From Alphaproteobacteria bacterium (GTDB lineage Bacteria; Pseudomonadota; Alphaproteobacteria; Caulobacterales; Caulobacteraceae): a stretch of DNA of 43,596 bases. The DNA is taken from the NCBI GenBank assembly GCA_018820665.1, contig JAHJNW010000030.1, positions 1-43,596 on the forward strand, given 5' to 3'. Under the pieces are notes generated by a model. The model saw only the letters and a list, made by a program, of their open reading frames with translations. It did not search any database and was not told the origin of the DNA. Numbering within the stretch: position 1 is the stretch's first letter; each line of letters opens with the position of its first letter. Positions 16,183 to 24,694 of this stretch are shown one piece after another. A program made the position numbers and the translations under genes.

Positions 16183-17070
16183 CTAGCCCCACGACGTCGT
16201 GTTGACCGGCTCCGGGGCGAGGTCGAAGTCGCCGTCGGTCGAGGCGGACAGGTCGCGCCAGGCGTCGAGGTCGGCCTGCAGGCTGTCGATCTTGCCCTGC
16301 ACCATGCCGATGGCGTCCGTGCCGGCGGCCCAGCGGACCGGCGGTTCGGGCGTTTCGGCGAGGGCGACAAGGGCCTGACCCAGCTTCGCCGGATCGCCGG
16401 CCTGATTGTGGCTGCGGCCGTCGTAGAAGGCCTTCAGGGCGGCGGCGGCCTCGGCGTAGTCGGGGATGGCCTGCGAGCCGTGGCGGACCGAGCCCGGTTC
16501 GAGGAAGTCGGTGCGGAAGAAGCCGGGCTCGACCGCGGTGGCGTGGATGCCGAAGCGGCGGACCTCGGCGGCGAGCGACTCGGTGAAGCCCTCGACGGCG
16601 AATTTCGAGGTGCAGTACAGGGTCCCGCTCTCGCCGCCGACGAGGCCGCCGACCGAGGAGACGTTGAAGATGCGGCCCGAGCGCTGGGCGCGCAGGACCG
16701 GCAGGACGGCGCGGGTGACGGACATCAGGCCGAAGACATTGGTGTCGAACTGGGCCTGGACGTCCGCCGCCGTCGACTCCTCGAACATGGAGAGGTGGCC
16801 GTAGCCGGCGTTGTTGACCAGCACGTCGATGCGGCCGAAGCGGGCGAGGGCGGCGTCGACGGCGGCCTGAACGGCGTCGGCGCGGGTGACGTCGAGGGCG
16901 ACGGACAGCAGGCTGTCGCTATCCGGGCCGAAGGCTTCGGTCAGCGTCTCGCGGCGGCGGGCGGTGGCGACGACGCGGTCGCCTTTGTCGAGGGCGGCGC
17001 GGACGATGGCGGCGCCGAGGCCGCGCGAGGCGCCGGTGACGAACCAGGTTTTCGGGGTGGTGACGGTCAT
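16183..17070 (-). CDS. Short-chain dehydrogenase/reductase (classical SDR)
   Basis: 295 residues from ATG 17070, supported by AAGGAG upstream. The NAD(P) motif TGASRGLG is at 12-19, NNAG at 86-89, and the catalytic set Ser138/139 (NVSSVGG), Tyr152 and Lys156 (YCTSK). Arg at the end of beta-2 (TARRRE) suggests NADPH. The length and the PGFFRTDFLEPGS segment resemble the 'SDR family, oxidoreductase' clade often divergent from AraC regulators. Substrate unknown. It is divergent from an AraC-type gene that probably regulates it. It ends 6 nt from the convergent ATP-grasp gene. Confidence 0.92.
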   Translation of the reverse strand: MTVTTPKTWFVTGASRGLGAAIVRAALDKGDRVVATARRRETLTEAFGPDSDSLLSVALDVTRADAVQAAVDAALARFGRIDVLVNNAGYGHLSMFEESTAADVQAQFDTNVFGLMSVTRAVLPVLRAQRSGRIFNVSSVGGLVGGESGTLYCTSKFAVEGFTESLAAEVRRFGIHATAVEPGFFRTDFLEPGSVRHGSQAIPDYAEAAAALKAFYDGRSHNQAGDPAKLGQALVALAETPEPPVRWAAGTDAIGMVQGKIDSLQADLDAWRDLSASTDGDFDLAPEPVNTTSWG

Positions 17071-17224
17071 GGCAAGGCTCCTTGGATCGGGAGCGTCGTT
17101 ATGGCCCCGGGCGCCGGACCAGCCGTAGATCGATCGCGCCAGACTCTTGCACGATTCCGCCAGGGTGATCGGCGGAACCGCCGCCTCGCTTGCGTTCCGG
17201 CGCGGTCGGGGCTTGGGTGACCCC

Positions 17225-18121
17225 ATGACAGGATTGCACGAACTCGCCGCCCTGGTGCGCCATCATCTGGGGCAGACCTTGCCCGAGGGCGCCGGGCCGA
17301 TGCTCGTGCCGGGCCTCCAGCTGATCGGCAGCACCGCCGTCACCGAGGCGCAGCAACTGGTCTATGAGCCGATGCTGTGCATCATCCTGGAGGGGGCCAA
17401 GAACACCACCTTGGGGGCCGAGACCCATGCCTATCGCGCGGGGCAATATCTGGTGGTGTCGGCCGATCTGCCGGTCAGCGGCCAGGTGATCGAAGCGCCC
17501 TATCTGGCTGTGGGCATACCGCTGGACCCGGCGATGATCGCGGACCTGCTGGCCGAGACGGGCGGCGCCGCGCCCGAGACGGCGCCGGTCCGGGCGCTGG
17601 CGGTCAGCGACATGGACGCGGACCTGATCGATACGGTCACGCGGCTGGTGCGGCTGCTGGAGCGGCCGAACGAGGCGGCGGTGCTGGCGCCGATGATCCG
17701 GCGCGAGCTGATGTGGCGGCTGCTGACCGGCGAGCGGGCCGACATGGTGCGGCAGATCGGCTCGGCCGGCGGGCGGCTGGAGCAGGTGCGCCGGGCCATC
17801 CGCTGGCTGCGCCAGAACTACGCCGAGCCGATGCGAATCGAACGGCTGGCCGAGGTGGCGGGGATGAGCGAGACCTCGCTGCACCGGCACTTCAAGGCGG
17901 TCACGGCGATGAGCCCGCTGCAGTACCAGAAGCAGGTGCGACTGCAGGAGGCGCGCAACCTGCTGCTGAGCCGGGGCCGCGACATGGCCGCGATCGGCTT
18001 CGCCGTCGGCTATGACAGCCCGTCCCAGTTCAGCCGCGAATATAGCCGGTTGTTCGGCCAGCCGCCGGGGCGGGATCTGGAGCGGCTGCGGGCCGATCCG
18101 TCGCTGGCGGTGGCGGTCTAG
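17225..18121 (+). CDS. AraC family transcriptional regulator (AraC_N type)
   Basis: 298 residues from ATG 17225; an upstream in-frame extension carries no family sequence. The N-terminal AraC_N cupin-like domain has VYEPMLCIILEGAKNTTLG and YRAGQYLVVSADLPVSGQV. The two C-terminal helix-turn-helix motifs are MRIERLAEVAGMSETSLHRH and MAAIGFAVGYDSPSQFSREY followed by LFGQPPGRD. It is divergent from the SDR gene with a 154-bp intergenic region. That is the classic arrangement in which the regulator controls the reductase. The inducer is not predictable. Confidence 0.93.
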   Translation: MTGLHELAALVRHHLGQTLPEGAGPMLVPGLQLIGSTAVTEAQQLVYEPMLCIILEGAKNTTLGAETHAYRAGQYLVVSADLPVSGQVIEAPYLAVGIPLDPAMIADLLAETGGAAPETAPVRALAVSDMDADLIDTVTRLVRLLERPNEAAVLAPMIRRELMWRLLTGERADMVRQIGSAGGRLEQVRRAIRWLRQNYAEPMRIERLAEVAGMSETSLHRHFKAVTAMSPLQYQKQVRLQEARNLLLSRGRDMAAIGFAVGYDSPSQFSREYSRLFGQPPGRDLERLRADPSLAVAV

Positions 18122-18312
18122 CGGCGGACGCCCGTCGGGCGGCGACGGAAGCGGGCCCAGACGATGGCGGCGAGGCTCGCGCCCAAAAGGGCGGCGCCGA
18201 GGCCGTCCCACAGGCCGTCCGCCAGCAGGGCGCCGATGAGTCCGATCAGGCTGAGCACGGCCAGCGCGAGCGGCGCGCCGAAGATGGCGAGGAGGGAGAA
18301 GCTGCCGCGCAT
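18118..18312 (-). CDS. Small two-helix membrane protein
   Basis: 64 residues, MRGSFSLLAIFGAPLALAVL onward, with two hydrophobic segments (about 5-28 and 33-52) and a basic tail (RFRRRPTGVRR). Its ATG at 18312 overlaps the stop of the PepSY gene by one base (TGATG), so it is translated from the same message. Small genes of this kind often follow PepSY membrane proteins in iron-uptake operons. No specific function is known to me. It overlaps the convergent araC stop by four bases. Confidence 0.75.
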   Translation of the reverse strand: MRGSFSLLAIFGAPLALAVLSLIGLIGALLADGLWDGLGAALLGASLAAIVWARFRRRPTGVRR

Positions 18313-19391
18313 CAGGCCGCGCGGCGCTTCTTCGTCAGCCACAGATACAGACCCGAGCCGAGGATGAAGATGGTCGCCAGGTCCAGCAGGGCCCAGACGA
18401 TCTTGAGCCCCAACCCGCCGTAGTCGCCGAAATGCAGCGGCTGCGACAGCGACAGGGCCTTCACATACCAGGGCGACGGGGCCACCGCGGCGAGGTCGCC
18501 GGTGCGGACGTCGATCAGGGCGGGGGTGGTCAGGTGGGTCGTCAGCGGCGTGTCGCCGTGGAAGAAGACGGCGTAGTGGTGGTCGGTCGAGAACTCCGTG
18601 CCGGGGAAGGCGACGAACTGCAGGGTCCGACCGGGCAGGGCGGCTTTCGCCCGCTCGACGGCGGCATCCAGCGAGGCCCATTCACCGGCGGCGGCAGGGG
18701 CCTCGTGGGCAGCGGTGAGGTCCGCCAGCGCCGTGTCCTTCCAGTAGGCGAGGATGGGCGTCGCGAGGGTGTTGACCACGCCGGTGGCGCCGACGACCAG
18801 CACCCAGGCCACGGTGACGATGCCCAGCAGATTGTGCCAGTCCAGCCAGCGGGTCCGGGCCGCCTTCTCCAGCCGCAGGGCGCCGAACGGCAGCCGCCGC
18901 ATGAAGGGGGCGTAGAGCACCACGCCGGACACCACCGCCACGATCAGCAGGAAACCCATGGCGCCGAGGAACAGCATGCCGGCCAGGCCGAGGAACAGGT
19001 CGGTGTGGAGCTGCAGCAGGAACTCCATCACCGGATGGCCGGCCACCGGCGGGGCCGGGTCGCCGCTGGTCCGGTCGATGGGCTGGAAATTGTACTGGGC
19101 GTCGGGGGCGCGGCTGGTGACGTTCACCACCGGCCGGTCCTCGTCGAAGGACATGAAGGCGGGGACGTCGCCCGGGTGGCGGGACAGGGCCGTGGCGAGA
19201 ACCTGATCGAGGTTCAGGGTCTCGCCTTCGGGATTGGCCGGGGCCCAGGCCTCGTCGAGAAGGACGTGCTCCAGCTCATGGGTGAACACCAGCGGCAGGC
19301 CGGTGAGGCACAGCATCAGCAGGAAGGCGGTCGAGACGAGGCTCGACCATTTATGGACCCACGACCAGACGCGGAGGGTGCGGGTCTTCAT
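18312..19391 (-). CDS. PepSY-associated TM helix domain protein (iron-uptake associated)
   Basis: 359 residues from ATG 19391; the open frame further upstream lies inside the TonB receptor gene and is not used. Transmembrane helices lie at about 12-34 (WSSLVSTAFLLMLCLTGLPLV), 140-165 (GMLFLGAMGFLLIVAVVSGVVLY), 190-212 (LLGIVTVAWVLVVGATGVVN) and 325-350 (WALLDLATIFILGSGLYLWL). Conserved histidines in the helices (VHKWSS, LQLHTDLFLG, LDWHNLLG, QPLHFGDYGG) are typical of PepSY_TM/PiuB ferric-siderophore reductase-like proteins. It starts 5 nt after the siderophore receptor stop. Confidence 0.9.
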   Translation of the reverse strand: MKTRTLRVWSWVHKWSSLVSTAFLLMLCLTGLPLVFTHELEHVLLDEAWAPANPEGETLNLDQVLATALSRHPGDVPAFMSFDEDRPVVNVTSRAPDAQYNFQPIDRTSGDPAPPVAGHPVMEFLLQLHTDLFLGLAGMLFLGAMGFLLIVAVVSGVVLYAPFMRRLPFGALRLEKAARTRWLDWHNLLGIVTVAWVLVVGATGVVNTLATPILAYWKDTALADLTAAHEAPAAAGEWASLDAAVERAKAALPGRTLQFVAFPGTEFSTDHHYAVFFHGDTPLTTHLTTPALIDVRTGDLAAVAPSPWYVKALSLSQPLHFGDYGGLGLKIVWALLDLATIFILGSGLYLWLTKKRRAA

Positions 19392-19396
19392 CCGGT

Positions 19397-21547
19397 TTAG
19401 AAGTCCGTCGAGACCGACAGGCGGAAGGTGCGGGGGGCGCCGAGGGTCAGATAGTTGGCGCCCGGATAGCCGCCGACGGCGACCCAGTGATCCTCGTCGG
19501 CGAGGTTTTCGACGCGAGCGCGCAAGGTGACCGGCCGGCCGGCGATGTCGGCGGCGTAGCGGACGCCGGCGTCGAACCGGGTCCAACTGTCGAGTTCGAC
19601 CGCGTTGGCGGCGTCGACCGGCTGTTCGCCGGTGTAGACCATGCGGCCCTCGAGAGTCAGGCCGGCCAGTTGCGGCACATCCCATTCGACATTGACGTTG
19701 CCCTGAAGCTCCGGCGTGCCGATGGGGCGGTTTCCATCGAGCACGCCGCCCGCCGTGCGGGTCAGTTCGGCGTCGAGCCACGTCCAGCCGCCCAGCACGC
19801 GCAGGCCATCGCGCGGCTCGCCGAAGAAGGCGATCTCCAGCCCGGTGTTCTCCTGCTCGCCATTGGCGGCGAAGACTCCGTTCTCGACATAGGCGCTGGC
19901 CAGGGTGGAGCGGAACAGGCTGACGCTGCCGCCGAAGCGGCCGGTGTCGTACTTCATGCCGACCTCGACCTGTTCGCCCGTGAACGGGTCGAGCGCCTCG
20001 CCGGCGTTGGCGACGGGCACGCCGCCGCTGACGGCGGGGGCGATCTGGCCGGGGATCAGGGCCTCGGCGTAGTTGGCGTAGAGCGAGATCTGTTCGATCG
20101 GCTTGTAGACGACGGCGAAGACGGGGGTGACCGCGTCGCCCTCGTAGGCCGAGAGCGGGGCGCCGGTGTTGTAGTCGTAGGTCCGGGTCTCGATTTCCTG
20201 ATAGCGGACGCCGGCGGTGACCAGCAGGCGGCCCTCCATGAAGGACATCATGTCGGCGAGGGCGAGGCTGGCGTTGTCGACGCGTTCGGTGACGCCGGGG
20301 TTCGACAGGTCGCCGCCGATGAAGAAGTCAGGCGTCGGCGGCGCGACTGTGACCGGCGCATACAGGTCGCTGGCGAAGCCGGCGAAGTCCGAGAAGGCGT
20401 AGGCGTTGCGCGACTTCGACTGGACCTTCGAGGCCGAGGCCACGATGGTGTGGCCGACCGGGCCGGTGGTCAGGGTGGCGCGGAGGCCCACGTCGCCGGA
20501 CCAGACCGTGTCCTCGCGCGCGTTGTCGAACCGGTAGGCGCTGAGCGTTCCGTCCGGCTGGGCGGTGGGGTTGGCCAGCACATTGGCCTCCTTGCCCTGA
20601 CGCCCGCCGAAGGCCGCCCAGGCGGACACCGTATCGCTGAGACCAAACTCGCCGCGGGCGACGCCGAACAGCTGTTCCTCATCGGTGTAGGTCCAGGGCT
20701 GGGCGAAATTGCCGTCGACCGAGGGCGCGGCCGGCACGGCCCCCGCCGGGGTCACGGTCGGGCGCGGCGCGTCGATGTGGTGGTCCTGATACCCGAGGTC
20801 GGCGGAGAAGCGGGCGCGGTCGCCGCGGCGGTCGATGCCGAGGCCGATGGCGGTCAGCTGGCGGTCCTCGCCCTCGACGCCGGCCTCGCCGTCGCGACGG
20901 GCGATGTTGAGGCGACCGCCCCATTCGCCGTCGGCGCCGAAGCGTCGGGCAAGGTCGGCGGCCAGATAGAGTTCGCTTTCGCCGTCGAGGCCCGTCGTCA
21001 GCCGGTTCAGCGGCGCGTCGGGCGCGCGCTTGGGCGTCAGGTTGAAGGCGCCGCCGACGCCGCTGCCGCCCGGGGCCGCGCCGTTCAGAAAGGCCGTCGC
21101 GCCGTGGAAGACCTCGACCCGCTCAAGGAACTCCGCCGCCACGAACTGGCGCGGCAGGATGCCGTACAGGCCATTGTACGTCATGTCGTCGGAGTAAACC
21201 GGGAAGCCGCGGATGACGTACAGCTCCTGGAAATTGCCGAAACCCTTGGACACACGCACGGCCGGATCATTTTGCAGCACGTCGCCGACGCTGCGGGCCT
21301 GCTGGTTGCGGACAAGCGCCTCGGTGTAGCTGGTCGAGGCGAAGGGGGTGTCCATGGCGTTCATGGCGCCGAACAGGCCGACGCGGCCGCCGCGCGCGAC
21401 CTGACCGCCGGCGTAGGGCGACGTCAGAGTGACCTGCGAACCGGTGACGATGACCTCGTCCAGATCCGTCGTGTCGGCGTCCTGGGCCATGGCGGGGGCG
21501 GCCAGAAGGGCGGCGCAGCAGGAGGCGAGCAGAAGGGACCGGAACAT
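19397..21547 (-). CDS. TonB-dependent siderophore receptor
   Basis: 716 residues from ATG 21547, with signal peptide MFRSLLLASCCAALLAAPAMA. No TonB-box-free alternative start is convincing. After DEVIVTG (TonB-box-like) comes the plug domain (VGDVLQNDPAVRVSKGFGNF; YVIRGFPVYSDDMTYNGLYG; LERVEVFHGATAFLNGAAPG), typical of the FhuE/FoxA-type siderophore class. The barrel ends in a C-terminal Phe (FRLSVSTDF). It imports ferric siderophores across the outer membrane using TonB/ExbBD, which are not in the window. The operon continues into the PepSY and small membrane genes. Iron control is suggested by a Fur-like sequence upstream. Confidence 0.93.
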   Translation of the reverse strand: MFRSLLLASCCAALLAAPAMAQDADTTDLDEVIVTGSQVTLTSPYAGGQVARGGRVGLFGAMNAMDTPFASTSYTEALVRNQQARSVGDVLQNDPAVRVSKGFGNFQELYVIRGFPVYSDDMTYNGLYGILPRQFVAAEFLERVEVFHGATAFLNGAAPGGSGVGGAFNLTPKRAPDAPLNRLTTGLDGESELYLAADLARRFGADGEWGGRLNIARRDGEAGVEGEDRQLTAIGLGIDRRGDRARFSADLGYQDHHIDAPRPTVTPAGAVPAAPSVDGNFAQPWTYTDEEQLFGVARGEFGLSDTVSAWAAFGGRQGKEANVLANPTAQPDGTLSAYRFDNAREDTVWSGDVGLRATLTTGPVGHTIVASASKVQSKSRNAYAFSDFAGFASDLYAPVTVAPPTPDFFIGGDLSNPGVTERVDNASLALADMMSFMEGRLLVTAGVRYQEIETRTYDYNTGAPLSAYEGDAVTPVFAVVYKPIEQISLYANYAEALIPGQIAPAVSGGVPVANAGEALDPFTGEQVEVGMKYDTGRFGGSVSLFRSTLASAYVENGVFAANGEQENTGLEIAFFGEPRDGLRVLGGWTWLDAELTRTAGGVLDGNRPIGTPELQGNVNVEWDVPQLAGLTLEGRMVYTGEQPVDAANAVELDSWTRFDAGVRYAADIAGRPVTLRARVENLADEDHWVAVGGYPGANYLTLGAPRTFRLSVSTDF

Positions 21548-21563
21548 GGGGGAGGCGCTTTCA

Positions 21564-21582
21564 GAGAATGAGAACGCGTCGC
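21564..21582. promoter_or_regulatory. Fur-box-like sequence upstream of siderophore receptor
   Basis: GAGAATGAGAACGCGTCGC lies 17-35 bp upstream of the receptor start. Its left half (GAnAATGAnAA) matches the GATAATGATAA half of the Fur consensus at 9 of 11 positions; the right half is poor. Confidence 0.35.
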
Positions 21583-21715
21583 AATATACGACGCCGGCCG
21601 CGCCTTCAAGCCGGGTGTGACCGAAGTCGCGCCGGGTTGTGAAAATGCCGCGGCCGGAACTTTTCCCCGGCCGTTCCGATACGCGGCAGCCGCGTTTTGC
21701 GGCTAGGCTTGTCTC

Positions 21716-22591
21716 ATGACCGAACCGCGTCGTCTGCCGCTCGAAACCTGGGGTCGCCACTGGCTGGGACGCCTGCAGGCGTGGGCCGACCAGCGCGTCT
21801 GGAGCCGGTATGGCTTCGAGTTCCTGATGTTCGGAATCAAGCAGGGGTGGGCCTGCCTGTTCGGCGGAGCCATGCTGGCCCTGCTGATCGCGACGAGGCT
21901 GTGGTGGCCCGAGCAGGCGCCGATCGCACGCTACGACGTCCTTGTGCTGGGGGCGGTGGCGATTCAGGCCGCCATGCTGGCGTTGAAGCTGGAGAGCTGG
22001 GAGGAGGCGAAGGTGATCCTCGTCTTCCACGTGGTCGGCACGATCATGGAACTGTTCAAGACCGCGGCCGGGTCATGGCTCTATCCCGAGCCGTCGCTGC
22101 TGCGGATCGGCGATGTGCCGCTGTTCTCGGGCTTCATGTATGCGGCGGTGGGCAGCTATATCGCCCGTATCTGGCGCATCTTCGACATCCGCTTCCGCCA
22201 CTATCCGCCGCTGTGGACGACCTGGGCGCTGGCGGTGGCGATCTACGTCAACTTCTTCGCCCATCACTGGCTGCCGGACGTACGGCTGGGGCTGTTCGCC
22301 CTGACCGCGGTGCTGTTCGGGCGTGGCTGGTTCTATTTCACGCCGGACCGGCGGCGGCGGTCGATGCCCTTCCTGCTGGGCTTCTTCCTCGTCGCCCTGT
22401 TCATCTGGTTCGCCGAGAACCTCGGCACCTGGGCCCAGGCCTGGGTCTATCCCGGTCAGGAGGACGGCTGGGAGCCGGTATCGCTGGCCAAGCTGGGAAG
22501 CTGGTACCTGTTGATGATGATCAGCGTGGTGCTGGTGTCGCTGGTGCATCGGCCGGAGAAAGAGGAACAGGAGGTAGGGGCCAGGGGCTAG
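21716..22591 (+). CDS. DUF817 family integral membrane protein
   Basis: 291 residues, rich in Trp and aromatic residues. About seven transmembrane helices are seen, for example WACLFGGAMLALLIATRLWW, VLGAVAIQAAMLALKLESW, LWTTWALAVAIYVNFFAHHW and PFLLGFFLVALFIWFAENL. The opening FEFLMFGIKQGWACLFGG and the motif HVVGTIMELFKTAAGSWLYPE are characteristic of DUF817. Members are widespread but uncharacterised. The C-terminal codons run into a GGGG-rich stretch that pairs with the CTAGCCC repeat downstream. It is divergent from the siderophore receptor. Confidence 0.88.
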   Translation: MTEPRRLPLETWGRHWLGRLQAWADQRVWSRYGFEFLMFGIKQGWACLFGGAMLALLIATRLWWPEQAPIARYDVLVLGAVAIQAAMLALKLESWEEAKVILVFHVVGTIMELFKTAAGSWLYPEPSLLRIGDVPLFSGFMYAAVGSYIARIWRIFDIRFRHYPPLWTTWALAVAIYVNFFAHHWLPDVRLGLFALTAVLFGRGWFYFTPDRRRRSMPFLLGFFLVALFIWFAENLGTWAQAWVYPGQEDGWEPVSLAKLGSWYLLMMISVVLVSLVHRPEKEEQEVGARG

Positions 22592-22679
22592 GGTAGGGGT
22601 CACGGGCCGCGCTCCGGACTGCCGCAGTCTTCACCGCTGCATCCTAGCCCCTAGCCCCTAGCCCCTAGCCCCCAGACCC
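22584..22679. repeat. CTAGCCC tandem repeat and facing GGGGCTAGGG inverted arm
   Basis: Four perfect tandem copies of CTAGCCC occupy 22644-22671, followed by a degenerate copy (CCAGACCC). The opposite-sense GGGGCTAGGG begins at 22584, at the end of the DUF817 gene. The arms can pair as CCCTAGCCCC/GGGGCTAGGG in several registers. Lying between convergent genes, it may act as a bidirectional termination hairpin. Copy number may vary by slippage. Confidence 0.65.
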
Positions 22680-22682
22680 TAT

Positions 22683-23060
22683 TCAGACGTCCGCCAGACC
22701 CATCGCCGTCATCAGGGCGTCGCGGACGGCGGCTTCGGTGAAGGGCTTCTGCAGGGTGGGGTGGCCACGCCATTCGTCGGGCAGGCCGCCCTCGCCGTAG
22801 CCGGTCGAGAAGACGAAGGGCACGTCGCGCGCCTTCAGCGCCTCGGCGACCGGGAAGACCTGGCGGCCGGCGACATTGACGTCGAGCAGGGCCGCGTCGA
22901 TCGTGGCCGGATCGGCGACCAGCCGGAGGCCCTCGTCCACGGTCGCCGCCGGACCGACCGGCTCGCAACCCATGTCCTCGAGAATGGTCTCCAGCAGCAT
23001 GGCGACAAGGGATTCGTCCTCGACGATGAGAACGCGACGGCCTGCAAACGCCTGGCTCAT
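22683..23060 (-). CDS. Single-domain response regulator (FAT GUY-type receiver)
   Basis: 125 residues, a lone CheY-like receiver. Acidic pocket VLIVEDE, phospho-acceptor Asp in AALLDVNVAG, then PFVFSTGYGEGG in place of the usual Thr/Ser strand, and the conserved Lys in TLQKPFT. The FxTGYG signature marks the FAT GUY receivers that pair with HWE/HisKA_2 kinases in alphaproteobacteria. There is no output domain. Its start overlaps the kinase stop by four bases (ATGA), so the two are translated together and are a probable cognate pair. Confidence 0.93.
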   Translation of the reverse strand: MSQAFAGRRVLIVEDESLVAMLLETILEDMGCEPVGPAATVDEGLRLVADPATIDAALLDVNVAGRQVFPVAEALKARDVPFVFSTGYGEGGLPDEWRGHPTLQKPFTEAAVRDALMTAMGLADV

Positions 23061-24580
23061 TGGCCCTGCTCCCTGTCCAGTGGAATTGAAAATGTCGCGG
23101 TGAATCCGCTGTCTGCGTAGTCCAGTTCGACCTCGCCCGCCAGATCGTGCCGCACATTGCGTTCGATCAGTCGACTGCCGAATCCCTTGCGGCCGGGCGG
23201 AGCGACCGGCGGGCCGCCGACCTCGCGCCAGACGAGCTGGAGCCGGGGCCGGGTCTGGTCGGCCAGCGACCAGTCGACGAGGACACGCCCGTCAGGCGCT
23301 GACAAGGCTCCGTATTTGGCGGCGTTGGTGGCCAGTTCATGGAAGATCATGCCCAGCGACAGCGCGGCCGCGGGCGGCAGGGCCACGTGCGGGCCGTTGA
23401 CCGAGACCCGGGCGCTGCCGTGCGCCTCGGTCTCGTGCTGCAGGATGGCGTCGAGGTCGGCCCCTTCCCAGTGGCTGCGGGTCAGCAGGTCGTGAGTGTG
23501 GGACAGGGCCAGGAGGCGGGCCTGGAAGCCTTCGGCGAAGGTGCGAGGATCGCCGTGCGAGCGGGCGGTCTGCATGGCGATCGACTGGACCGTGGCGAGG
23601 GTGTTCTTCACCCGGTGGTTCAACTCGTCGATCATCAGCTTCTGGCGATCGATCGACCGGACCGTCTCGGTCACGTCGTGGCCCTGGACGAAGATGCCGG
23701 CCACGGCGCCAGTCGCGTCGCGGATCGGCTGGTAGACGAAGTTCAGATAGACGGTTTCCAGTGGAGCGCCCGGCTTGCGCTGCAGCTGCAGTTCGCTGCC
23801 CCGGCCCTGGTGCGGTTCGCCGGTGACGTAGACGCTGTCCAGAAACTCGAAATAACTCTGGTTTACGACCTCCGGCAGGGCCTCGCGCACCGGCTTGCCG
23901 GCGATGTCGCGGTGTCCGATCAGCTGCGCATAGGCGGCGTTGTGCATCTGGAAGACATGGTCAGGTCCGGACAGGACGGCGACGAAGCCGGGGGCCTGCA
24001 TGAACATGTCCATCAGGCGATTGCGCTCGGTCTCAAGGCGGCGATTGGCCTCCTGCACCTGTTCCGCGCGGCCGAGGACGGCGCCGCCCAGCATCAGGTC
24101 GATGGCGCCGGCGCTCTCCGGCGCACGGGCGGCCTCGCGCAGGCGCTGCAGTTCGCTGATGTCGGTGGTGTGCTGGAGGATGAAGGCCACCTCGCCGGCG
24201 TCATCCAGCATCGGCGTGTGGGTCGCGCTCCAGTAGCGATCCTCGAACACCCTGCTCCCGTCCTCAAGAATTCGGGGGATACGGAATTTGACGAGCGGCA
24301 GGTGGTCTCGTTGACGGGTGTCGCGGGCCCGTTCCAGCGACGCGCGGACCTGGCGCACATTCTCGGGCGCCTCTTCGCCGGGGCCGGAGTCGAACGCCGA
24401 AAACAGCGGCTGCCCGACAATGGCGGCGTGGGTGCTGTTGGTGACGTCGAGATACGCCTGGTTGGCTCCGGCGATGCGGAGGTCGGGCGTGAGCAGCACA
24501 TAGGGATTGGGCGAGGCGTCAAACGCGCTCGCCAGATCGACGGCGAGGCCGCCCGAATTAGCCAGTTCCTTCAAAACCAT
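23057..24580 (-). CDS. PAS-domain HWE-family sensor histidine kinase
   Basis: 507 residues from ATG 24580; a TTG at 24601 would add seven. No transmembrane segment is seen, so it is a soluble sensor. Two PAS-like domains occur at about 15-145 (ASPNPYVLLTPDLRIAGANQ) and 190-310 (APGFVAVLSGPDHVFQMHNA), each ending in a PAC-like segment. The HWE core follows: phospho-acceptor His in DELNHRVKNTLATVQSIAMQ, N-box FHELATNAAKYGAL with the diagnostic His, and the WxE motif in LVWREVGG. Signal unknown; the HWE class is often light- or stress-linked. Its partner is the receiver encoded next. Confidence 0.93.
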   Translation of the reverse strand: MVLKELANSGGLAVDLASAFDASPNPYVLLTPDLRIAGANQAYLDVTNSTHAAIVGQPLFSAFDSGPGEEAPENVRQVRASLERARDTRQRDHLPLVKFRIPRILEDGSRVFEDRYWSATHTPMLDDAGEVAFILQHTTDISELQRLREAARAPESAGAIDLMLGGAVLGRAEQVQEANRRLETERNRLMDMFMQAPGFVAVLSGPDHVFQMHNAAYAQLIGHRDIAGKPVREALPEVVNQSYFEFLDSVYVTGEPHQGRGSELQLQRKPGAPLETVYLNFVYQPIRDATGAVAGIFVQGHDVTETVRSIDRQKLMIDELNHRVKNTLATVQSIAMQTARSHGDPRTFAEGFQARLLALSHTHDLLTRSHWEGADLDAILQHETEAHGSARVSVNGPHVALPPAAALSLGMIFHELATNAAKYGALSAPDGRVLVDWSLADQTRPRLQLVWREVGGPPVAPPGRKGFGSRLIERNVRHDLAGEVELDYADSGFTATFSIPLDREQGQ

Positions 24581-24694
24581 CCCCGCCCGTGCGCGCCGCA
24601 ATAACGCCTTGATCGCCTATCGGTTCACACATCGGGCGTGTCTCAGGCATTTTGCTGTTTGAGCCAAGGGGGCGGGCGCCGCTAGTCTGGGGCC

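Noticed and set aside
19487-21571. 694-codon plus-strand open frame
   Set aside because: Antisense shadow of the siderophore receptor.
21656-21676. GGAAC...CGTT sequence as an EcfG general-stress promoter
   Set aside because: The spacing between GGAAC and CGTT is about 11 nt, too short for the 16-18 nt expected; it reads more like a small inverted repeat.
24581-24601. TTG start for the HWE kinase
   Set aside because: It adds only seven basic residues with no better ribosome binding site; ATG 24580 is preferred.
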